Shown here in pieces: positions 37,028 to 48,535 of a stretch of DNA of 64,000 nucleotides (position 1 is the stretch's first letter; each line of letters starts with the position of its first letter). The notes beneath the pieces were generated by a model. It was not told the DNA's origin, did not search any database, and saw only the letters and a list, made by a program, of their open reading frames with translations. The DNA comes from Nemophila menziesii (lineage: Eukaryota > Streptophyta > Magnoliopsida > Boraginales > Hydrophyllaceae): NCBI GenBank assembly GCA_029959085.1, contig JARWIR010000001.1, positions 64,728,899-64,792,898 of the forward strand, in the 5' to 3' direction. The translations under genes and the position numbers were made by a program.

Positions 37028-39249
37028 CTAGGTATAGCCCGTGCCTTAAGGAACTTCAAAACATAAAAATTGAGTTACTTGTCTACTTTCAGTTTTAACA
37101 TAGAAAATGTTTAAAAGATATGATGATATTTTGTCTTAAATATGTAAAAACCAAAATAATAGATTGAATGAATACGAAAGTGAGATAAAAAAATTGGTTA
37201 TTAAATTCAAATGCACCATAAATCCATGTACAATTTAAACAACTAATAAATAGATTAAAATACAAAAATAATCAAAGAGTATCATAATCTAAATGTGTGA
37301 ATCCTATGATCTCGAGTTTTTAATATACGTGCATAAATCTCATAACTCTACAAAGTATCATTGTGTCAACATACATATATTTGAAGACAAAGATTTTTTT
37401 TTCCATTGATGGGAATCGAACCCAGGTTTGATGGGTGAAAGTCAAGGTTAAGATTAAGGTTAAGGTTAAGTTTAAGAATAAGGTTAAGGTTATGGTTAAG
37501 GTTAAGGTTTAGGTCAAGGTTAAGGTTAATTTTAAGGTTATGGTTAGAGTTAAGGTTTAAGATGTAAATTTTAAGGTTCAAGGTTAAGGTTTAATAAGAT
37601 ATAAGGTTTAAGGTCGAATATTAATGCTATAAATATTTATTTGGTTAAGTTTAAGATAAAGGTTAAGGTTAAGGTTAAGGTTAAAGGTAAAATTTAAGGT
37701 AGTGTTTAAGGTTATATGTTAAGGTTAAGGTTATGGTTAAAGTTAAGGTTAAGGTTTAGGTTTAAGGTTTAAGGTTTAAGGTCTAAGGTTCAAGGTAAAA
37801 GTTAAGTTTTAACATTTAGGTTAAGGTTAAGTTTTAACTTTAATGTTAAGATAGTGGTTATAAAATTTAAGATGAAGGTGAAGGTGAAGGTTATAGTTAT
37901 TGTTTAAGGTTAAGGTTAAGGTTAAGGTTAAGGTTAAGGTTTAAGATTTAAGGTTAAGGTTTGAATTTTAAGATTTAAGGTTTAAGTTTTAAGGTATAAG
38001 GTATAAGGTTTAACGTTAAATATTAAGGTTATGGTTAAGGTTAAGGTTAAGGTTTAAGGTTTAAGGTTTAAGCTTTAAGCTTTAAGCTTTAAGGTTTAAG
38101 CTTTAAGGTTCATGGTTCAATTTAAGATTAATTTTATAATTAAGGTTAAAGTTAAGTTGTAACTTTAAGGTTAATATAAAGGTAAAAAAAGTAAAGATGA
38201 AGGTGAAGGTGAAAGTTAAATTTAAGATTTGAGGTTTAAGGTTAAGGTAAAGGTTAATGTTTGAGGTTCAAGGTCTAAGGTTTAAGGTTAAGGTTAATTT
38301 TAAGGTAAATTTTTATGGTTTAAATTTAAAGTCAAGGTTAAGGTGAAGGTGAAGGTGAAGATTAACGTTTATGGTTTAAATTTTAAGGTGTAGATTTAAG
38401 GTGTAATATCTAAGGTTATGTTTAAGTTTAAGGTTAAAGTTGAGGTTAATACTATTGTTAAGGTTATGGGTAAGGGTGAGGGTAAGGTTAACGTTAACAA
38501 AAGGTTAAGTTTAAGTTTATGTTTAAGTTTATGTTTAAGGTTAAGTGTAAGTTGAAGTTTATGTTTAAGTTTAAGTTTAAGTTTAAGTTTAAGGTTAAGG
38601 TTAAGTTCAACGTTAATGTTAGGTTAGGGTTAAGGATATGGTTAAGGTTATTAGTTAAAAAGTTGAGGTTGAGGTTAAGGTTAAGGTTAAGGGGTTAAGG
38701 AATTAAGGGTTAAGTTTATGGTTATGGTTAAGTCTAAGACTAAGACTAAGGCTATGACTAAGTCTAGGTATAAGTTTAATGCTAAGCTAAGGCTAAGACT
38801 AAGAGTATGGCTAATGCTAAGGATAAGGCTAAGGCTAAAGGTAAGGCCAAGGCTAAGGTTAAGACTAAGACTAAGGCTTACGCTAAGTCTAAGGATAGGT
38901 CGAGGGCTAGGGACAAGGCTAGGGTTAAGGAGAATGTTAAGGTTGATGTTAAGGTTATATTTAACTTAGAGGTTGATGTTAAGTTTAATTCAAAGGTTAA
39001 GGTTGAGTTTGAGGTTAAGGTTTAGGTTATGGTTAAGTATTTGGGTTAAGGTTAGAGGTTTGCGGTCAGCGTGGACCAAATACTGAACTTTTAGATGTCT
39101 AATGGAGTGGGATAAGGGACAATTAAGTTTTTATTAGAGAAAAATTGATGCAATTAATGTGAAGAAATAAATTAAGGGACCAAAGACGATCATGCTCGTC
39201 TTTTTTGCTGAGGGTCCAACCCGTTTAAAAAAGTATTTTATTATATAGA
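37028..39249 (-). mobile_element. Helitron H2, non-autonomous, carrying a GGTTAA repeat array
   Basis: Read on the minus strand the element starts TCTATATAAT right after an A (39250) and ends CTAG before a T (37027), the Helitron rule of insertion between A and T. The 3' end carries TTCCTTAAGGCACGGGCTAT before ACCTAG, a hairpin-plus-tail closely matching that of H1. It has no Rep/helicase gene. Nearly three quarters of its length is the GGTTAA array. Confidence 0.75.
37437..39050. repeat. Degenerate GGTTAA hexamer array, about 1.6 kb
   Basis: Runs of GGTTAA and variants (GGTTTAA, GTTTAA, GGTGAA) from 37437, passing into a GGCTAAGACTAA-type variant zone at 38730-38930 and back. The plant telomere repeat TTTAGGG is not the unit. 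Long reading frames here (Lys/Arg/Val or Leu/Asn runs) are products of the repeat and are not genes. Confidence 0.9.
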
Positions 39250-40155
39250 TTATGGTCAATTATCAAATAATTTTAATTCTTAATTATCTTTTAAGTGTTT
39301 ATTAATTTTAATTTTTTATATGATAGACATATATCTATATAATATTGGAGAAGGGTCAACGGCCCGAAATATCTCCAGTTTTTCTCCACATTTTCTAGCC
39401 TTTGGATCAAATTTTAAACATTTTCAGCCTTTAGATCGTTTATAATCAATGGTCTAGATTGTCTAAATTCAATCGATGGTTTAAAATGTCTTAATGTCTC
39501 CTCTATATTTTTCAGCCCTTGGATTACTTATTTTTAAAATTCAAAATTAAAAACAAAAAACAAAAAAAACCACTTCACCGATCGGAAACAAAAAACAAAA
39601 AAAAATCACTTCAGAACCCTTCCCCTCCACATTTCCAGCTCCGATCCGCCTCCATTATCGAACAACATCAATCCCATCCTCCACCGTCTTCGTCTCTCTC
39701 AGTTCACCTCAAGCCGCTCCTCCACCTTCCCAATCCATCCTCAATCGAAGACCGCCGCCACTCAATCTCTCACTTCACCTCAATTCGGTTCCGTTCACAT
39801 ACCAAGCCGCTCCTCCACAATCCACCCAATCTCTGAAATCGGCTCCTCCACACTGCACAATCGAAGTGTTTTTGTCGGACCCAAGCTACACCGTCGGTCT
39901 ATCAAGCCTCCATCGTCGTTACCTGTTAGGCCATCACCAGCCTGTTCGAAGCACAATAACCAAGCTTTGAAGCTGTAAGTCTCATTTTTTGAAATAGTGG
40001 GAGCCGAGATAGGAGTTGGTTTGAATTGAGTTGTAAATGGTATTTTTACAGTGATTCCTTGCTTGAATGGTGGTTGTAAGTTTTTAACTTCTCTTACTTC
40101 ATTTTTCTACACTCGCAAACTTATCTCAATCGGTAAAATATGTGTGTCTACTACA

Positions 40156-40562
40156 GATTAAGGAATACGGAAGTATCACCTATGTATCAACTGGAACTAT
40201 ACGAGATAATATCCTCTTCGGACCTTCCATGGATAATCAGAGATACCAAGAAATACTAGAAAAATGCTCATTAGTGAAAGATCTTGAATTGCTACCATAT
40301 GGAGATCTAACAGAAATAGGTGAACGAGGGGTGAATCTTAGTGGCGGACAGAAACAGAGGATTCAGCTTGTACGTGCTTTATATAAGCTGGCTGAAATAT
40401 TTACTAGATGATCCTTTTAGCGCTGTAGATGCTCATATATCCTCAAGTTTATTCAATGTAAGTTTCCTAATATATTATATGGATTTACTAATATAAGCTA
40501 AAGTTGTATTATATCTTGGCAGGATTATGTAATGGGAGCTCTCTTGGGAAAGACTGTTTTGT
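40156..40562 (+). pseudogene. Captured ABCC (MRP-type) transporter fragment
   Basis: Two exons. The first (about 40156-40458) encodes [40 protein letters not shown], the ABC signature LSGGQKQR and, after a frameshift near 40390, the Walker B-side [11 protein letters not shown]. The second (40524-40562) encodes DYVMGALLGKTVL. This is part of nucleotide-binding domain 1 of a plant ABCC vacuolar or plasma-membrane transporter. The Walker A part, all membrane domains and NBD2 are missing, and the stop at 40409-40411 ends the frame. The second exon runs straight into the NOSIP fragment. Confidence 0.8.
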
Positions 40563-40718
40563 TTCAAAATGGAAGAGAGGGTTAATTCGAAATATTCGAT
40601 GCTTGGTCTCTATGCTTGAAGCCGCTTATTGACCCTTTATCTTGCCCTAAAGGTCACGTATTTTGCAAAGAATGTATCTTCGAATGCCTCCTCTCCCAAA
40701 AGAAAGATATTCAAAGGT
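40563..40718 (+). pseudogene. Captured NOSIP-like RING/U-box protein fragment
   Basis: LCLKPLIDPLSCPKGHVFCK with ECIFECLLSQKKDIQR matches the N-terminal modified RING of nitric-oxide-synthase-interacting-protein homologues, nuclear ubiquitin ligases. The fragment ends at a GT donor (AG|GTAATT at 40719). It follows the ABCC fragment in the same exon with no intron between, a capture joint near 40563-40590. A stop codon lies just inside. Confidence 0.75.
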
Positions 40719-41561
40719 AATTATTCTCTCAATTTCTGTTTTTTCCCCTTTTTTTAGTTAGTAACGGTGCTAAAAATTGATTCTTTCCTTCGAAATCCGA
40801 GTTGGGTTTCATTATTTATTATGTTTAATTAGTAATACCTATGTAATAGTGTGTTTTGGTTCAAAATCTGAGTTGGGTTTTTATTATCATGAGTAATTAG
40901 TGATGTTGAATCGATTTATATACAAAATATCGGTTTTTTTAGCTTATTGATATCTAATTCGATGTATTAGAATGATAATTTACTTGCTGAGTGTATTGAT
41001 TTGAAAAATCAAAGTCGGAAAAATTTAGATTGTTTATTTTAGTTGGTGAAAAGCTTAAATTCTTTCAATTTGAACTAAAATACACAATCAAATCTCACAA
41101 TCTATTGCTCATTCTTTGTGACAGGTATCTAGAGAAATCTGAACCAAGTCCAACTAATAGCAAGGCATGTTTCACTTATACTAAATTGCAGATATATTGA
41201 GTTACACGTCAATTTGGAAGCATTAACAGACACGAATTATTTTTAATTATAATGATTTTTATGAAAATTGTAAGTTAATTTAACTTCTTTCTACTCAAAT
41301 TTTGATGTTGTTCTTTGGGATTATATTGTTTTGTTTTGAAAAAATTGCACCATTGGTCCATGTGTAATGCAAATAAAAGCTTTTACCATTTACTTCCGCT
41401 CGATCAATTGGGAAGCTTTTGCCTCCTTTACTTAGTCCACTTCAGGTATTATATAATTTCTTGATTAAATTCGAACACTCAAGTGAAATTTGATACATAT
41501 CAGCTGTTTCTCATACATAATATATTTAGCATTTGATTTCAAAATATTCAATTATTACAGG

Positions 41562-41925
41562 AATCAAGACTGAAAGATCTGAAGCAAAGGCTAGCTATAC
41601 CATTTGATGGTGGTTTTATTGACCATCAAGTACGTATTATCAGGGGTCATTTTAATAAATTATAGACTATTGTGGATTGATATAATATTTAATTTAATTT
41701 CAGGATGCACTTAGACAATTATGGAGATTAGCTTATCCAGATAGACAACTCCCTTCTCTTAGATCCGAACTACAGAAAGAAATAGGTTGGCAATGATCAG
41801 AGACTCTTCAACAAATTTCAGGTAAATAATAAATATAAATCAAACTTGGAGGACTCCTTATGCAATTTATGTTCTTATTTACATTTACAGGGGTGGAGGT
41901 TTTATCTCATTGGAAATTACAACTA
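41562..41925 (+). pseudogene. Captured ELMO-domain protein fragment, three exons
   Basis: Exon 41562-41630 encodes SRLKDLKQRLAIPFDGGFID; exon about 41704-41819 encodes DALRQLWRLAYPDRQLPSLR and SELQKEIGWQ followed by a stop; exon 41891-41925 encodes GGGFISLEI. This is the start of the ELMO/CED-12 domain of plant ELMO proteins. Introns have GT and AG ends. The remainder of the domain is missing. Confidence 0.75.
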
Positions 41926-42601
41926 CAGGTGCAATGTTTAAGTTTAGTATTTTTATCAAATTACAAAACAGTCCCTTAACAAAGTTACGATTTACAGGGT
42001 CAGTAGGTGTATTTGTACTCGAGTAGCAGCTGGAGTTGAAGTAATGAGCTGTAGAATGCTTCCAAATATTTTGAGGCACAAGGTATTACCATAATTATTT
42101 TTTAATAGTGTAACAAATTCTAAAAACCTAGGGAATTTGTTTCCGAATTCATTGCACTATAGGTCCCTATAACCTGAGCTAATTGCACCACAAGTCCCTA
42201 TAATATGCAAAAATTGCACTATAAGTTCTTTCCTGGAGTTAATCATACTACAGATTCCTATAGTATGCAAAAATGCACTTTATGTCCTTTTTTGATTGAA
42301 AATTGTTTCCGAGTGATTTGCACTACAGGTCCCTATAGTACGCAAAAATGGACTATAGATACCTTTCCAGAGTTAATTGCACCGTAGGTCCCTATAATTT
42401 AAAAAAAATTGCACTACAAGTCCCCCTATATTGCAAAAATTATTATAACATATATAATAAATTACTCTTTAATTGGTAATGATAAAAAACTATTTTAATT
42501 TATAATGATATTCTTCTGCTTTCAATCATGTGTGTCACTTAAGTGTAAAACTTTTGGGTCATATGATATTCTTCTGATAGGTAATTGATAATCTTGAACA
42601 G

Positions 42602-42706
42602 ATACTTTTATCGCTTACTATCCGGGCCTGATCATGTGTCAGTTTTTGCAAAAGAACGTGCTTGGCATGTGACTGAGGAACTAGATCTTCTTGCCATGCA
42701 GGTTTG

Positions 42707-42747
<41 letters not shown>

Positions 42748-42959
42748 TTAGATTGTATTTAGGAATGTAATAAAATGCTAAGTTGGTTTTAAAATTAATT
42801 GTACAGCTGAGCCAGTTAAGACATCCAAACATTGTGCAGTATTATGGATGTGAAATGGTCAGTCTTTACTCTAATTGCAACTTTTATTACGTTTCCTATA
42901 TTTATTTAATTTTGGTTAAATGTGTAAATATTTTTTTTGATCAGGTTGGTGATAAACTA
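42602..42959 (+). pseudogene. Captured unidentified exon and MAPKKK kinase-domain fragment
   Basis: Exon 42602-42701 encodes SGPDHVSVFAKERAWHVTEE followed by LDLLAMQ; I do not recognise the source. Exon 42807-42858 encodes LSQLRHPNIVQYYGCEM and the next begins VGDKLY at 42945. These two match the kinase N-lobe of plant MAPKKKs of the MEKK/YODA class, where an intron divides the same place. After VGDKLY the frame runs into unrelated sequence, so the fragment is cut. Confidence 0.68.
42708..42742. repeat. AT dinucleotide microsatellite inside Helitron H1
   Basis: About 17 TA units, directly after the donor site of the unidentified captured exon. Confidence 0.95.
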
Positions 42960-43383
42960 TATAGAAGAAAAATGGAAGATCGAATACATTTATGAGGGTT
43001 TAGGAGAGAAGTGGAAGATCGAATACATTTAGCTTTAATACAAAAGTTTGTGAAATTTGATCATTAACATATAATTTAAATTTTTGTTAGATAGATTATA
43101 GTTTATTTTTTATTTTATCATTATCGATCATTATCTATAATAGTTTATTTTTTATTCTGTGTAAATTATTTTTCTAAATCAATATTGTAAGAGTGCCTTC
43201 AGGCACGGGTTCATACCTAGTATATATATATATATATATATTTATTATTCAATGAATTCCATCTTGACTTTATAGTATTCTATAATTTTTATTGGCTGAA
43301 TCAATATATTTCTTGTCTTGAAAATTTATTTTTATAAAGTTGAAATGATTTCTGTAAAAATTATACATGTTTTGACAATAAAA

Positions 43384-43522
<139 letters not shown>

Positions 43523-43554
43523 TGTAATGTAAAGTGGTTTTTTTTAATTTTATA

Positions 43555-44315
43555 TTGTATCTAGTTAAATTTTTCGTATAATAAATTCTGTTTTTTTTTA
43601 AATTTTTCAATACTTTGTAAATTTTAATAAAAAGGAATAAACTTTATTTATATGAAAAATAATATGAATTCTTATAATTTTATTTATATATGAAGATTAA
43701 GTGGATTAACCAGACGGGATTAGCTCACTGGCTAGGGCCTTGGTCTACCAATCTAGTGGTGCATGTTCGAACCGAGTCAATGACTCCGAATCCAAAGTGG
43801 CTCTCCCATGTAACAAAAAAAAAACATTAAGTGGATTATATATTATTAATTATTTTCATGCGTATATAATAATGTGTATATATTTGAGTCATGTGTATCA
43901 TTTATATAATAAATGAGAGAATGAGATAAATGGGGAATCATGAAACGTATAATAAATTCTGATTTTTTTAAATTTTTAAGTATTTTGTAAATTTTAATAA
44001 GAAAGAATAAACTTTATTTATATAAAAAATAATATGAATTCTTATAATTTTATTTATATATGAAGATTAAGTGGATAACCAGCCAGGATTAGCTTACTGG
44101 CTAGGGCCTTGGTAAATAAAAGTTATTAATTATTAATTATTCTCCCATGTAAAAAAAAAAAATTAAGTGTATTATATATTATTAATTATTTTATTTTTAT
44201 AAAAAATAATATGAATTGTTATAATTTTATTTATATAAAAGTTAAGTAGATTATATATTATTAAATATTTTTATACGTATATAATAATGTGTATATATTT
44301 GAGTCAGGTGTATTT
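43555..44315. repeat. Tandem segmental duplication with SINE copies (43709-43826 and 44078-44165)
   Basis: The block starting CGTATAATAAATTCTG at 43577 recurs at 43945, and a third partial copy is at 44195-44311. In the first copy a tRNA-derived SINE is complete: A box GGATTAGCTCACTGGC, B box TGTTCGAACCG, ending in TAACAAAAAAAAAA. In the second copy the SINE has lost its middle, jumping from GGGCCTTGGT to TCTCCCATGT, but keeps its A tail. Confidence 0.7.
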
Positions 44316-44705
44316 ACCAAATTTCATATATATCATGCTTCCTTCAATTTATTGGATTCTCACTGATTTTTTGGACAGTATATTAAATGAGATGAATTTA
44401 AATGGTATATATGATATAAATTTGGATGATATATATTTCTAGTAAAAACAACCACATTTAAACTTCGTGATAAAGGAAAATTACGTGAGTCACACCAGTT
44501 GTTAGTAGACCGCGAAACATCCTAAAACAACCTAATCTCTGTCTTAGCGTAGCTTAGCTTAGCTATAGTCTTCGAAGTGTGAGCCCAGATCATCCTTGTC
44601 GGCCCTTCTCTCCGGCAATAAGCACCAGAGCGCAACAAGCTCTTGGCGCATTTTATCTCCCATCATTCTCTCTTGATATCATACGCCACCAAAAATAACC
44701 TAAAA

Positions 44706-45882
44706 ATGGTCGATTTATTCGCGTGGCTTATCTTCTTCTTCACTCTCATTGGTCTCCTCATCTTGGTCATTTATCAGGTCAGTAATTTCCAATTTTTTTT
44801 TATCATTCTTCTTAATGCTTCAGTAGCTGATGTTAATTTTTTTTTTATAAAGATTTGATTTTTATAGTTGACATAGCTGACTCAGTTGATGAATTATTGT
44901 TTAGAGATGTTTAAGAGAATGATAATTTCTGATATGTATAGTAAATTTAGATAATTTAGTTGATTAATCATCGATCTAAGCTGTTTATAATTTCAATTCT
45001 GTTGCTATTTTAATTTTGTTTAATCAATCTTGTCCAGTTTAAACCTTAAAGATTTGATTTTTATGCTTAATTTAGCTAACCCAGTTAATAAATTATCAAT
45101 TTAAGCTATTTCATGTTTAATCATTTCTGCAATTTTGAATTGTTTGATCTATTTGTCTAGATAGAGTCGTAAATATTCGATTTTGTTAGTAATTTAGCAA
45201 TTTCAGTTGATTAATTGATCCGAAACAGTTTTGTGTTATACATATTGAAGCTTTAATGTATATTATATTTACATTATATATTGGAATATTTGGTTGTAAT
45301 TTTAAATTTTTGTTGATATAATATAGATCCAAAAATTGGATATTGAGTTATTATTTATAAACAATTTTGCAGCTAATGTGCTTGGCGGATCTAGAGTATG
45401 ATTATATAAACCCTTATGATTCAGCTTCGCGAATAAATAAAATAATTTTACCAGAATTTATTACACAAGGAATTTTGTGCTTCCTATATCTCGTAACAGG
45501 GCATTGGGTTATGTGCCTTATTTCCATGCCATATCTATACTACAATGTGCGATTGTAAGTTAATTCCTTAACTTAATACTCATGAATTTGCCCCGTGTTT
45601 TAATTTTTTATTTAATTTTAATATTGGTTAGGTATATGAGGAATCAACACCTTATAGATGTGACTGAGATCTTTAACTTGCTGAGTTGGGAAAAAAAGCA
45701 ACGGCTTTTCAAGATTGGATATATCGCACTTCTTCTCTTCCTCTCATTATTCTGGTAAGAAAAAATAATTTTTGTTTTCTTTTTTGTATTATAATTATAG
45801 ATTTTATCGAAAAGGTGTGGAATATTATTGAATATTTGTGCACAGGATGATTTATACTGCATTGGAAGAAGATGATGAGTAG
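44706..45882 (+). CDS. Cornichon family protein (ER cargo receptor), four exons
   Basis: Exons 44706-44777, 45373-45554, 45632-45754 and 45846-45882 join in frame to 137 residues, the usual length for plant cornichons. All introns have GT and AG ends. The protein starts [20 protein letters not shown] (first membrane segment), has the conserved [20 protein letters not shown] loop, two further membrane segments, [20 protein letters not shown], and the acidic end [11 protein letters not shown]. Cornichons sit in ER and early Golgi membranes and load cargo membrane proteins into COPII vesicles. The start is the first ATG after stops in the leader. A 5' leader of up to about 250 bp lies downstream of AT-rich repeats. 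No defects seen; likely functional. The closest Arabidopsis relative is the CNIH4-type group. Confidence 0.95.
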
Positions 45883-47118
45883 ATGGTTGCATTTAAAGCT
45901 TGTGTTGATGTTGAAGGATACTTTGAGATCAATGGCTTGTTGTTATGTTAAATACTTTAGGGTGTAGGTTTAAAGATCATCTGCTTTATGGTTTATTTTT
46001 GTTGAATTTGTAATTTGACAAAAAAAAAAAAAAGTGTTGAATTTGTACGAATTAGTTGTAGATTTTGGTTTTTTGGTTTATAATTTCGATCATGTTAGTC
46101 TTTCATCAGATATTATTAAATATTGTACCAATAAGGATCATTTCTAATGCTTATTTATCTATTTTTCAATTAGAAGAAGATTTATATTTTTAAACTCATT
46201 ATACTTCACGGAGTTTGTGATGCCTCATTCATGTAACTTGCTCGAGGATCCTTTGTTCGAGCAAGTTTTTGTTGTTAATTTATATCTTATGAACCACATG
46301 TTTTACCAACACTAAGATTCATTGAAGATACGTAACCCGTAGCATGGATCGTGGTTTACGCGCGTCGATGGTTACTCTAATGGCTAAAGTACTACATCGT
46401 GATTAACAGATCTTGCGATCGGATTTCACCCAATATAAAATAGTTGTCCAATTATTAAGAAATGAGTAATGATATATATATATTTTTTTTTTAGTTCACC
46501 ATTGTATTACCTTTACATGTCACCTTAATTAAAAAAGAAAAGTTAATTAAAAAAACACACGATTAGTTTTTAAAATTTCAATATAAAAAATAGAAAATGA
46601 TACAAGGATGATATATAATATGTCGAGTCGAGAGAGCTTCACGCACTAGTGAAAGACGGTGGTGTCTCCAAGAGTTGGAATTGTCATACGGGCAAGGATT
46701 GTATTAAGATATTAACGAACCATCCAGAAATTGAGGTACACTCCATCTATCGAGAAACCAATATATAATATACGGATTTGTTAGCTAAAAAAGGAGCGGA
46801 ATTGAAGAACTGTGCGTAGTAGAGAATCCACTAGATTACTTGTGGGATAGTATAACTAGAAGAGAAGGTGGTTGTGCAATTCCTAGGCTAGTATTAGACT
46901 CTCAGTAAGAGTGTAGTTGAATCAATTTCGGCTTTTAAGCCTAAGATGTATGGGGAAAAAAAAAAATCCAAAAATAAAAACAAAAATAAAAATTAAATGT
47001 TACTCAATAAGAAAACGGGTGGGTAGCCCATGGGTTACATGATAAACATACAAGCGTAAAGGCCCAATTAACAGAATCATCAAATTATCCAAATATTCTT
47101 CCCCATTCATCACCAACA
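45883..47118 (+). other. Intergenic region with a 5'-truncated LINE tail (about 46611-46967)
   Basis: Downstream of cornichon is its 3' UTR, then AT-rich DNA. At 46611-46967 the plus strand encodes remnants of an L1 RNase H end (LLAKKGAELKNC near 46780) and finishes in ATGGGGAAAAAAAAAAA, so it is a short dead-on-arrival LINE insertion. 46968-47118 holds the CLPR2 leader. Confidence 0.6.
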
Positions 47119-48535
47119 ATGGCAGTACTCACTATGCATCAAACCACTTCTCTCAGGTTATTTTCAATTTTTCTATGTTTAATTTACCTTTCCAATATCT
47201 AATTTATCTCATCTATTGTTTAATCTTTTTTTTTAAAAATTTTATTCACATAAATTACCTTCATCTCCTCGCAGCTGCAGCAACAAAGTTTTCGTTGGAT
47301 TACGAGTTCAATCACCAAGTTTGTTCCTTTAATCAATTAACTCTCAACTCATTTTCGAATGTTTGTTAATTTTCTAACTAGTTTATTTTTTACAGATTCT
47401 TTTGGGTTTGCTAAGCCTAATATAAATGTTGAATTCCATAATAAAGTTTACAAAAGCATTGAATCCAGGTAATTATATTGATTTAAATTACTGGGTTTGT
47501 ATTTTAATTGATTAAAATGCTAGTTTCGGATTTATGTTTGAGAAATTAGAAAAATTACACAATTGGTCCTTATTATTGAGTTAGTTTTTCAATTCCAGAA
47601 CATGTAAAGGAAAACCAATACGAGGTCGTGTATCAATGATGCCTATAGGGACACCACGTGTACCCTATAGAAATCCAACTGAAGGTTCTTGGCAATGGGT
47701 TGATTTGTGGAATGCTCTTGTAAGTTTATATTGAACTTCTCATAAATAATAAAACCTAATTAATTTATTAATTGCAGTATCGAGAACGTGTAATCTTCAT
47801 AGGTCAACATATAGACGAAGAATTTAGTAACCAAATACTTGCAACAATGTTATATCTTGATAGTATTGATGATTCAAGGAAGCTTTATATGTATATTAAT
47901 GGACCTGGTGGTGATGTAAGTTTTTATTTATTATTTAATTATTTAAATCTAGCGATATTTAAATATTGAATTAATTTTTGTAGCTTACTCCAAGTATGGC
48001 TATTTATGATACAATGCAAAGCTTGAAAAGTCCTGTAGCTACACATTGTGTAGGGTATGCTTATAATTTAGCGGCTTTTTTACTTGCTGCTGGTGAAAAG
48101 GGTAATCGTTTCGCTATGCCACTATCTAGAATCGCTTTACAATCGCCAGCTGGAGCTGCTCGTGGTCAGGTTTGACCCGTTTTCTTGACCCGTTTATTAT
48201 TAACGGATCTTGATTTAATTGGTTTTTTATTAGGCTGATGATATACGTAATGAAGCGGATGAGTTACTTAGAATTAGAGATTATTTGTTTAAGGAGTTGG
48301 CTGAGAAAACTGGTCAGTCAGTTGAAAAGGTATGTATGTATTTATGTATGTATTTAAAGGGTATAATGGTAAAATTATATTATGGAAAAAAATGTAGATA
48401 CATGCGGATTTAGGTAGAATGAAGAGGTTTAATGCACAAGAAGCGCTTGAATATGGTTTGATTGATAGAATTGTGAGGCCTCCTCGTATTAAAGCTGATT
48501 CACCTAGGCAAGATTCTACAGCTGGTCTTGGTTAA
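47119..48535 (+). CDS. CLPR2: ClpR2, non-catalytic subunit of plastid Clp protease core, eight exons
   Basis: Exons 47119-47156, 47275-47318, 47396-47468, 47599-47719, 47778-47915, 47984-48169, 48234-48329 and 48398-48535 join to 277 residues, close to the family length. The first 50 or so residues (MAVLTMHQTTSLSCSNKVFV onward) are Ser/basic-rich and fit a chloroplast transit peptide. The core begins near MMPIGTPRVPYRN and runs through ERVIFIGQHIDEEFSNQILA, YINGPGGDLTPSMAIYDTMQ, HCVGYAYNLAAFLLAAGEKG and MPLSRIALQSPAGAARGQAD to the end. The catalytic Ser and His of ClpP are replaced (YNLA and LSRIA contexts), which is the defining trait of ClpR subunits. ClpR2 belongs to the R-ring of the stromal ClpPR core and is essential in Arabidopsis. 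Ordinary splice sites, no defects. Confidence 0.97.

Larger units (their letters stand above)
39334..43220 (+). mobile_element. Helitron H1, non-autonomous, with captured fragments of several host genes
   Basis: 5' end TCTATATAATATTGGAGAAG after A39333; 3' end with hairpin GTGCC-TTCA-GGCAC (43192-43205), then GGGTTCATAC and CTAG (43217-43220) before T43221. These are the three Helitron hallmarks. Inside are exon-intron fragments of an ABCC transporter, a NOSIP-like protein, an ELMO-domain protein, an unrecognised protein (42602-42701) and a MAPKKK, all on the plus strand with splice sites. No replication or helicase gene. Bases 39360-40140 are noncoding, with a C-rich patch at 39610-39840. 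Confidence 0.85.

Noticed and set aside
37366..39025. Leu/Asn-rich and Lys/Arg-rich ORFs
   Set aside because: They are translations of the GGTTAA array and exist in several frames at once.
37437..39050. Interstitial telomere array
   Set aside because: The unit is GGTTAA with many variants, not TTTAGGG, and it lies within Helitron ends.
39519..39836. 105-codon Ser/Pro-rich ORF at the start of Helitron H1
   Set aside because: Low-complexity C-rich sequence with no recognised domain; may be captured 5' UTR.
43709..43800. A genuine tRNA gene
   Set aside because: A and B boxes are present but the cloverleaf does not fold and an A tail follows, so it is a SINE.
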